From: Chitinophagaceae bacterium
GTDB lineage: Bacteria > Bacteroidota > Bacteroidia > Chitinophagales > Chitinophagaceae
Length of the DNA stretch: 8,285 nucleotides
Reading direction: 5' to 3'
Assembly (NCBI GenBank): GCA_021738605.1
Contig: JAIPBY010000105.1
Location: 1-8,285 of the forward strand
In this document: positions 1 to 5,554 of the stretch, piece by piece
Numbering within the stretch: position 1 is the stretch's first letter
Layout of the letters: the number at the start of each line of letters is the position of its first letter
The notes under the pieces: generated by a model
What the model was told of the DNA's origin: nothing
The model's input: only the letters and a program-made list of their open reading frames with translations
Databases searched by the model: none
Translations under genes and position numbers: made by a program

Positions 1-678
1 AGACACCTGATCAGCAAAGGGATTGATGAAACCAAGGACCAGAGCTATGTTTTATGGGGTCTTCAGCAGGATTTGCTGGGAAGAACCCTGCTTCCAATCG
101 GAGGATACAGGAAAACAGCCATAAGACAAATGGCACACGATTTTGGCTACCCAGAGCTGGCTAAAAAAAGTGAAAGCTATGAAATATGTTTTGTGCCAGA
201 CAATGATTACCGTGGATTCCTGAAACGCAATGTGGAGGGATTAGAAGAAAGAATGAAGGGTGGAACCTTTGTTGACAAACAGGGCAAGATTCTTGGTCAG
301 CACAAGGGCTACCCTTTCTATACCATTGGGCAAAGAAAGGGGCTGGATATTGCATTGGGTAAACCTGCATTTGTAACGGCCATTGATCCCAACACCAACA
401 CCGTGGTGCTGGGCGATGAGGAAGACCTCATGAAAAAAGACATGTATGTTGCCAAGATGAATTATATCAAGTACGCCGGCATCAATGATGGAATGGAGGC
501 CACCATCAGAATCCGCTACAAAGACATGGGAAGTGCAGGCACCCTGCATAATAAAGATACCGGTATTCGCGTTTCATTCTATGAAAACGCCAAAGGCATT
601 GCACCGGGTCAGTCTGCAGTATTTTATGAAGGTGATGATGTGATTGGCGGCGGCATCATCCAAAGAACTGAGCATTAA
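1..678 (+). CDS. mnmA: tRNA-specific 2-thiouridylase MnmA, 3' part (N-terminus outside window)
   Basis: MnmA is a cytoplasmic enzyme that activates U34 of the Lys, Glu and Gln tRNAs with ATP and replaces its 2-oxygen with sulfur relayed from a persulfide. The frame is open from base 1, so 225 codons are visible of a family usually about 360-370 residues long. The missing part would hold the PP-loop ATP site and the first catalytic cysteine. Visible landmarks, in order, are KDQSYVLWGL near bases 34-63, ESYEICF with the second catalytic cysteine (codon 187-189, matching E. coli Cys199), YTIGQRKGL in the central domain, and a C-terminal beta-barrel ending APGQSAVFYEGDDVIGGG. The ESYEICF wording in place of the DSQ-ICF of proteobacteria fits Bacteroidota homologues as I know them. 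The TAA stop at 676-678 overlaps the next gene's start. The TTG at 73 is internal and is not a start. Family assignment is secure. Confidence 0.96.
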   Translation, partial: RHLISKGIDETKDQSYVLWGLQQDLLGRTLLPIGGYRKTAIRQMAHDFGYPELAKKSESYEICFVPDNDYRGFLKRNVEGLEERMKGGTFVDKQGKILGQHKGYPFYTIGQRKGLDIALGKPAFVTAIDPNTNTVVLGDEEDLMKKDMYVAKMNYIKYAGINDGMEATIRIRYKDMGSAGTLHNKDTGIRVSFYENAKGIAPGQSAVFYEGDDVIGGGIIQRTEH

Positions 679-680
679 TG
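676..680 (+). other. Stop/start overlap TAATG linking mnmA and the lipoprotein gene
   Basis: The mnmA stop TAA (676-678) shares its last A with the lipoprotein ATG (678-680). Such overlaps commonly allow a terminating ribosome to restart, which couples the two translations. No Shine-Dalgarno-like purine run lies close upstream, consistent with Bacteroidota initiation habits. The arrangement is seen directly; coupling is inferred. Confidence 0.7.
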
Positions 681-1427
681 CTGAAAAGCAAAAGCATAAT
701 TTTTCTATCCATCATCTTCCTGCTGATTGCATGTAAGAAGGAGTCCGTTGTGTTCAAAACAGAAAAAATCAAGGATTACTACCCGCTTAAAGTGGGGAAA
801 TACATCAATTACAGACTGGATTCAACTGTTTACCTCAGCCTCGGTACAAAAAAGGAGGTCCGCTCCTACCTCATCCAGGACAAGATCGATTCAATCATTA
901 CTGATAACCTTGGCAGGCCTTCCTACAAAATAAAAAGAACCATCAGAAGCAATACGGATACCACAAAATGGAAAGACCTGATGTCTTATCTGGTAACATT
1001 CGACAGCACGAGGCTTGAGCTTGTACAAGACAACCAGCGCTACCTGAAAATGGTTGAACCCATTTCTAACGGGTTCAACTGGAAAGGGAATTCATACATC
1101 AATACAGCTGGTATCCCTTCAATGCAGTACCTGGCAGACTGGAAGTATACCTATGAAAATGTTAGACGCCCTTTCACTGTGAATGGAATTTCCTATACAG
1201 AAACGGTAACGGTTAACCAAAGAAATGACATATCCGGAATTGCCACAGACAAGAAGTCCTATTTTGAAATCAACTATTCAAAAGAAATCTACTCAAAAAG
1301 CATAGGGCTGATATTCAAAGAGTTCCTTCATGAGGCCTGGCAACCACCCAATGCGAGTTCACCTGGGGGATACTATGAATCGAATAGCTATGGCATAAGG
1401 CTAACCATCATTGGTCACAACTTTTAA
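678..1427 (+). CDS. Unassigned lipoprotein, 249 aa
   Basis: I do not recognise a functional family. The N-terminus is a clear lipoprotein signal: Lys at residues 3 and 5, a hydrophobic stretch at 7-17, then lipobox LIAC with Cys19, the only cysteine in the protein. The mature protein would be lipid-anchored in the envelope. Residues 20-23 (KKES) are not the strongly acidic patch reported as a surface-export signal in some Bacteroidota, so inner face versus cell surface is open. The rest is soluble and apparently beta-rich, starting with DYYPLKVGKYINYRLDS, an opening I associate with hypothetical lipoproteins of Chitinophagaceae relatives. Four D(S/T)(A/I/L/V/M/T) tripeptides (D48, D71, D94, D109) match the Bacteroidota O-glycosylation motif. 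The ATG at 678 is preferred because it gives a complete signal peptide and a one-base overlap with the mnmA stop. No Shine-Dalgarno is visible. The secreted protease follows after 6 bases, so co-expression is likely. Confidence 0.85.
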   Translation: MLKSKSIIFLSIIFLLIACKKESVVFKTEKIKDYYPLKVGKYINYRLDSTVYLSLGTKKEVRSYLIQDKIDSIITDNLGRPSYKIKRTIRSNTDTTKWKDLMSYLVTFDSTRLELVQDNQRYLKMVEPISNGFNWKGNSYINTAGIPSMQYLADWKYTYENVRRPFTVNGISYTETVTVNQRNDISGIATDKKSYFEINYSKEIYSKSIGLIFKEFLHEAWQPPNASSPGGYYESNSYGIRLTIIGHNF

Positions 1428-1433
1428 TTCAAC

Positions 1434-3107
1434 ATGAAATCTATTTTTCTAGCCATCTTGCTGCAGGGTATGCTTACCATTGGCCAGGCACAATACACCA
1501 GGCATATCATTGAATTAACAGATAAGAAAGGGAACGTCCATTCCTTATCCAATCCCCAAACATTTCTTTCTACGGAGACCATTGCCAGAAGAAAACAATT
1601 CAATATCGCCATCGACAGCACAGATCTTCCTGTATCAAAAGTTTACCTGGATAGCATTGCCAGGGCAGGAAAGGTAGAGATACTCAACAGTTCAAAATGG
1701 CTGAACCAGGTACTCATCAAAACCACTGACCAAGCTGCATTGAACAAGATATCCCAATTCGCCTTCGTCAAAAGAAGAGCCCCAATTGCAAACCGACCTA
1801 ATGCAATCAATGAAGAGAAGTTCATTGAAACAATCACAGAAACCAATGTTACACAAACGGTTGCTTCAACAAAAACCACCACACTCAAATACGGTAACAG
1901 CAGCAAACAGGTCAACATCCATGAAGGTGAATTCCTTCACAACAAAGGGTTTCAGGGGAAAGGAATAAAGATTGCTGTACTCGATGCAGGCTTTTTCAAA
2001 TACCAGAACATTGCAGCATTCGATAGCCTCAAAGTCAATGGACAGCTGAAAATGACTTGGGATTTTGTAGACAACAATGCTTCTGTGAATGAAGACGATG
2101 CACATGGCATGCAATGTCTTTCTATCCTTGCTGCCAATCTTCCAGGTGCATTTGTGGGAACTGCCCCAGCATCATCATACTATCTTTTCCGAACAGAAGA
2201 TGTAGCATCAGAATTTCCTGTTGAAGAACAAAATTGGTTGGCCGCTGCAGAAAGAGCCGACAGCATTGGCGTTCAACTGATCAGCTCATCCCTGGGATAC
2301 AATACATTTGACGATGCCAGCTTCAATTATACCTATGCAGACATGAACGGTAAAAAAACAATGGTCACCAGAGGAGCTGCCATGGCGAGCAACAAAGGGA
2401 TGATTGTCATGAACAGCGCAGGTAACTCAGGAAGCAGTGCCTGGAAATACCTTATTGCTCCTGCAGATGGCGTTGATGTTTTGGCTGTTGGAGCAGTGAA
2501 CAGCCTCAAACAAATTGCACCATTTTCAAGCTTTGGTCCTTCATCAGACAACAGGGTTAAGCCCGATATCGCTTCTGTGGGTTGGAATACCTTTCTCATC
2601 AGCTCCAATGGAACTGTAGCACAAGCAAATGGCACTTCTTTCTCCAACCCCAATATTGCCGGGCTGGTTGCCTGCTTATGGCAGGCATTCCCTGAGTTTT
2701 CCAACAAGGAAATCATTGCCGCAGTAAGAAAAAGTGGAGATCGCTACACCAATCCGGACGTTCGCACAGGATATGGGATTCCCAACATGCGTTTGGCTTA
2801 TGAGATGCTTGAAAAGGAAAGGAATATCAAAAAAGCAAAAGACATCCTCAAGACAGATCGGCTAAAGATTTATCCCAACCCCATGACCGACCAATTTACA
2901 ATCGTATACAATGGCAAGACCAATGGCAAATTACGGGTTCAATTGCTTTCAATCGAAGGGAAATTGATCAGAAATCTCTCTTTCGATGTATTGGAAAATG
3001 AATACTATTTTTTCAATGTAAATGGGCTGGGCTCACAAGCATCAGGTCAATATATTTTGTCTTACCATGACGGTGTTGGTGAAGGAACAATAAGGATCAT
3101 GAAGTAA
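1434..3107 (+). CDS. Secreted subtilisin-like (S8) serine protease with T9SS sorting domain
   Basis: A 557-residue endopeptidase probably exported by Sec and then through the outer membrane by the type IX system. Residues 1-19 form a signal peptide with likely cleavage at GQA|Q. Residues 20-130 look like a propeptide region, and 133-150 form a Thr-rich linker (9 of 18 are Thr). The S8 domain spans about 160-460: Asp184 in IAVLDAG, His224 in DDAHGMQCLS, oxyanion Asn331 in NSAGNSG, and Ser402 in NGTSFSNPN. All catalytic residues are present. HGM replaces the classic HGT, which I believe is normal in this Bacteroidota subgroup. The C-terminal domain (about 475-557) starts with IYPNP (479-483), has a GKL-VQLLSIEGK strand region and ends TIRIMK, as in type A T9SS signals. 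Start: the ATG 6 bases after the lipoprotein stop gives a full signal peptide. Its last 11 bases overlap the convergent methyltransferase gene. Natural substrate unknown. Confidence 0.95.
   Translation: MKSIFLAILLQGMLTIGQAQYTRHIIELTDKKGNVHSLSNPQTFLSTETIARRKQFNIAIDSTDLPVSKVYLDSIARAGKVEILNSSKWLNQVLIKTTDQAALNKISQFAFVKRRAPIANRPNAINEEKFIETITETNVTQTVASTKTTTLKYGNSSKQVNIHEGEFLHNKGFQGKGIKIAVLDAGFFKYQNIAAFDSLKVNGQLKMTWDFVDNNASVNEDDAHGMQCLSILAANLPGAFVGTAPASSYYLFRTEDVASEFPVEEQNWLAAAERADSIGVQLISSSLGYNTFDDASFNYTYADMNGKKTMVTRGAAMASNKGMIVMNSAGNSGSSAWKYLIAPADGVDVLAVGAVNSLKQIAPFSSFGPSSDNRVKPDIASVGWNTFLISSNGTVAQANGTSFSNPNIAGLVACLWQAFPEFSNKEIIAAVRKSGDRYTNPDVRTGYGIPNMRLAYEMLEKERNIKKAKDILKTDRLKIYPNPMTDQFTIVYNGKTNGKLRVQLLSIEGKLIRNLSFDVLENEYYFFNVNGLGSQASGQYILSYHDGVGEGTIRIMK
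3097..3107. other. Tail-to-tail overlap of two convergent genes
   Basis: The protease stop (TAA, 3105-3107) lies inside the methyltransferase gene, whose own stop on the minus strand (TGA, 3097-3099) lies inside the protease gene. The 11 shared bases encode the last residues of both proteins. I saw no GC-rich hairpin with a T-run on either strand here, so both transcripts probably run into the opposing gene before ending. Confidence 0.85.
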
Positions 3108-4284
3108 ACAACGCTGCAAACAAATGATCTCCGCCTTCATTGATGCCGGATATCATCTCCTTTCTTACCAGGGAAAGACCAAGTGATTGCTGGATATAAT
3201 CAACAACATCATCATTTTCTTCCTTAAAAACGGAACAGGTGATATAGAGAAGATGCCCACCAGGCTTCAACTGTGCCGGCAGCCTTGATACAATACTTTT
3301 TTGCATGAACTGGTATTCGCTGATCATGCTTTGATCAAAAGAACGCAACAACTCAGGCGTTCGGCCCCATGTACCTGAACCACTACAGGGAACATCGGCA
3401 ACAATCAGGTCAACACCACCATCAGGAAGATTGGACTTGGCTACCTGGGTTGACATGGGATGCTGCAGGTCTGTGCAAAAAAGTTTTTGGGCCACAATGC
3501 CGGCAAGCTTAAAACGGCGTTCCAATTCCTCAAGAACTTCTTCCCGTATGTCTGAAACATAGAGCCCTACTTTCCTGTAGCGGTCAGCCAGCATAATGGA
3601 TTTTCCACCACTGCCCGCACAAGCATCCCAAATGCTGGTTGGATGAGCAGGCAAATCAGCAAGCAAGTTGATTGTTTTTTGGGAACTGATGTCTTGTACC
3701 ACTGCATCAACATCAAGATCAATCAGTTTCTCCACATCAACATTCGCATCAATCCTTATGGCTATATCTCCGACCAGTTTTGCAGGGATTGATTGTGTTT
3801 TCAATGCAGCGAGCACCTTTTCCCGCTTGAGCGGTCTGACGCGGAGAAAAAAAGATGGCTTCTTGAAATGATACAAAGCAAAATCATGCTGGTCAATCGC
3901 TGCTGAGATCGAGGAATGACAAGGGAAAAGTGCGGCTAATTGAAATTTACTGAATTGTTGTTTGATGACATCAATTTTGTCATCGATGGATGCTCCAATC
4001 TTATCCGCCAAGGTGGGATTGGCAAATGCCAAGTATCCTCCATCAACGTCATGGGTAAGAAAATAACCCATCACCATTTGCTCAACGATGTTATACGATC
4101 TGGCTGCATTGCCAATCCGGAAAAACCCGAAGCAGAGGTCTGCAATGATTTTTCTGTCGCGGGACCCATATTTCTTGTGTTGCTTGAAGAATTTTTTCAG
4201 GTACACAGGAAAAGACTCCTTGAATGAAAAGGAATTGAGAATCGATGAGGCAGTACTTTGGTATGAATGGAAATATGCACTCAT
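3097..4284 (-). CDS. rsmB: RsmB/NOP-family rRNA (cytosine-5) methyltransferase
   Basis: A 395-residue SAM-dependent enzyme of the NOL1/NOP2/Sun (Fmu) family. RsmB makes m5C967 in 16S rRNA, acting on free rRNA or an early 30S particle. The N-terminal part has an RNA-binding NusB-like signature (YGSRDRKIIADLCFGFFR, about 39-56), which favours RsmB over the related RsmF or YebU types. The catalytic domain starts near 190. SAM-binding motif I is DACAGSGGKS (220-229), motif IV is DVPCSGSGTWGR with Cys300, and motif VI is YITCSVFKEEN with Cys350. These two cysteines act as the product-releasing residue and the nucleophile. Length is slightly below the roughly 430 residues of E. coli RsmB. Start: an ATG preceded by an A/T-rich stretch (4285-4300) with no Shine-Dalgarno. 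It lies 29 bases downstream of sucB on the same strand, so it is probably a third gene of that operon. The exact target cytosine is inferred from the family. Confidence 0.92.
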   Translation of the reverse strand: MSAYFHSYQSTASSILNSFSFKESFPVYLKKFFKQHKKYGSRDRKIIADLCFGFFRIGNAARSYNIVEQMVMGYFLTHDVDGGYLAFANPTLADKIGASIDDKIDVIKQQFSKFQLAALFPCHSSISAAIDQHDFALYHFKKPSFFLRVRPLKREKVLAALKTQSIPAKLVGDIAIRIDANVDVEKLIDLDVDAVVQDISSQKTINLLADLPAHPTSIWDACAGSGGKSIMLADRYRKVGLYVSDIREEVLEELERRFKLAGIVAQKLFCTDLQHPMSTQVAKSNLPDGGVDLIVADVPCSGSGTWGRTPELLRSFDQSMISEYQFMQKSIVSRLPAQLKPGGHLLYITCSVFKEENDDVVDYIQQSLGLSLVRKEMISGINEGGDHLFAALFTS

Positions 4285-4313
4285 CTTAATATTTTAAATT
4301 GTTCAGGATCTGA

Positions 4314-5519
4314 TCATAGCTCCAAGAGGGTCTTGACAGGATCCTTTCCAAACAGCAACAGCTCAGGATTCTCTAGCAACTCCTTCACCTTTACAAGGAA
4401 GCCTACGCTCTCCTTTCCATCGATGATGCGGTGATCATAACTCAATGCCAGGTACATCATTGGTCTTGCAACAATCTGACCCTTGATGACCACTGCACGT
4501 TCCTCAATTTTGTGCATTCCCAGGATGGCAGACTGTGGTATATTGATGATGGGAGTACTGAGCAATGAACCAAATACACCACCATTGGTGATGGTGAAAG
4601 TACCGCCCTGCATTTCTTCTAGCGTGAGCTTGTTGTCTCTTGCCTTGGTAGCCAATTCTACAACCTTCTTTTCAATGTCTGCCATAGACAAAGACTCGGC
4701 ATTCCTGATCACAGGAACAACCAATCCTTTGGGAGCAGAGACTGCTATTGAAATATCGCAATAATCATGGTAAATAAGTTCTTCATTGCTGATATAGGCA
4801 TTTACTGCAGGAAACTCCTGCAAGGCATAGGCACAAGCCTTGGTGAAAAAGCTCATGAATCCTAGATTGACACCATGCTTTTCCTTGAATTTGTCTTTGA
4901 ATTTAGCCCTCACTTCCATTACAAAGCTCATGTCCACTTCATTGAAGGTGGTGAGCATGGCCGTAGTATTTTTCGCTTCAACCAACCTGCGTGAAATGGT
5001 CTTGCGGAGTTGTGTCATTTTCTCTTTGCGCTCGCCTCTGGTGAACATTTCTGCACCTGGCTTTCTGCCTGGGTTTGAAATGGCGTCCATTACATCTTGT
5101 TTGAGGATCTTACCACCGGTTCCTGATGGTGCAATGCCTTTGGCATCAACCTTTTTATCAGCAATGATGGCAGCAGCAACAGGGCTAGCCTTCAGATCAG
5201 CCTTGGCCACAGGTGCGGCTTCAGCAGGAGCAGATTTAGTTGGTTTTTCTTCCTGCACTGCTGCGGCAAGATCAGCAGGCCTTTCAGCTTTTTCATCAAT
5301 CGAACAAACAATATCTCCAATTGCAAGCGTATCGCCTTCCTGCACCTTGATGGTCAGGATGCCGGCCTGCTCTGCATTGATTTCAAAGGTGGCCTTTTCG
5401 CTTTCGATTTCGGCAAGCACTTCATCCCGCTCAACCCACTGTCCATCTTTTTTCAGCCATTTGGCAAGGCTTACTTCACTGATCGACTCTCCTACTGTTG
5501 GCACTTTAATTTCTATCAT
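4314..5519 (-). CDS. sucB: 2-oxoglutarate dehydrogenase E2, dihydrolipoyl succinyltransferase
   Basis: The core E2 protein (also called odhB) of the 2-oxoglutarate dehydrogenase complex. It takes the succinyl group from E1 on a swinging lipoyl arm and passes it to CoA. From the chosen ATG it has 401 residues. One lipoyl domain spans about 2-76, with the lipoylated Lys42 in ESEKAT. An Ala/Glu/Lys/Pro-rich flexible linker covers 77-110, and a peripheral-subunit-binding domain 111-147 contains PSGTGGKILKQDV. The catalytic acyltransferase domain covers about 165-401, with TFNEVDMS (191-198), typical of succinyltransferases, and the active site DHRIIDG with His363 and Asp367. An in-frame TTG at 5549 would add ten residues (MDDQNFQKIV). 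I reject it because MIEIKVPTVGES is the usual family N-terminus. It sits 32 bases downstream of sucA, a standard pairing. The E3 gene is not in the window. Confidence 0.96.
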   Translation of the reverse strand: MIEIKVPTVGESISEVSLAKWLKKDGQWVERDEVLAEIESEKATFEINAEQAGILTIKVQEGDTLAIGDIVCSIDEKAERPADLAAAVQEEKPTKSAPAEAAPVAKADLKASPVAAAIIADKKVDAKGIAPSGTGGKILKQDVMDAISNPGRKPGAEMFTRGERKEKMTQLRKTISRRLVEAKNTTAMLTTFNEVDMSFVMEVRAKFKDKFKEKHGVNLGFMSFFTKACAYALQEFPAVNAYISNEELIYHDYCDISIAVSAPKGLVVPVIRNAESLSMADIEKKVVELATKARDNKLTLEEMQGGTFTITNGGVFGSLLSTPIINIPQSAILGMHKIEERAVVIKGQIVARPMMYLALSYDHRIIDGKESVGFLVKVKELLENPELLLFGKDPVKTLLEL

Positions 5520-5546
5520 AACAATCTTTTGAAAATTTTGGTCATC

Positions 5547-5554
5547 CAAATTTA
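5547..5554 (-). promoter_or_regulatory. Possible Bacteroidota -7 element between sucA and sucB (weak)
   Basis: On the minus strand, bases 5554 to 5547 read TAAATTTG, matching the Bacteroidota -7 consensus TAnnTTTG. It includes the sucA stop codon and would start a transcript about 20 bases before the sucB ATG. I found no TTG-type -33 element at the usual distance upstream, and the area is A/T-rich, so a chance match is quite possible. Most sucB expression is expected from the sucA promoter beyond the window. Confidence 0.2.

Noticed and set aside
181..195. EICF context in MnmA differing from the proteobacterial DSQ-ICF motif
   Set aside because: The catalytic cysteine is retained and the ESYEICF form fits Bacteroidota MnmA, so it is lineage variation.
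2101..2130. HGM in place of HGT at the protease His motif, considered as a degraded active site
   Set aside because: His224 is intact, the other catalytic residues are present, and this wording is, as far as I know, typical of the Bacteroidota S8 subgroup.
2333..2716. 127-codon open frame on the minus strand inside the protease gene
   Set aside because: It lies opposite the S8 catalytic core, including the Asn331 and Ser402 regions. The sense-strand protein explains the sequence.
3095..3129. Inverted repeat GATCAT (3095-3100) and ATGATC (3124-3129) at the convergent ends, considered as a terminator
   Set aside because: Only six A/T-rich pairs with a loop of more than 20 bases and no T-run after it; too weak to call.
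4840..5532. 230-codon open frame on the plus strand opposite sucB
   Set aside because: Antisense shadow. It covers the lipoyl, linker and binding domains of SucB, whose family motifs are unmistakable; its Ala/Ser/Leu-rich translation has no recognisable domain.
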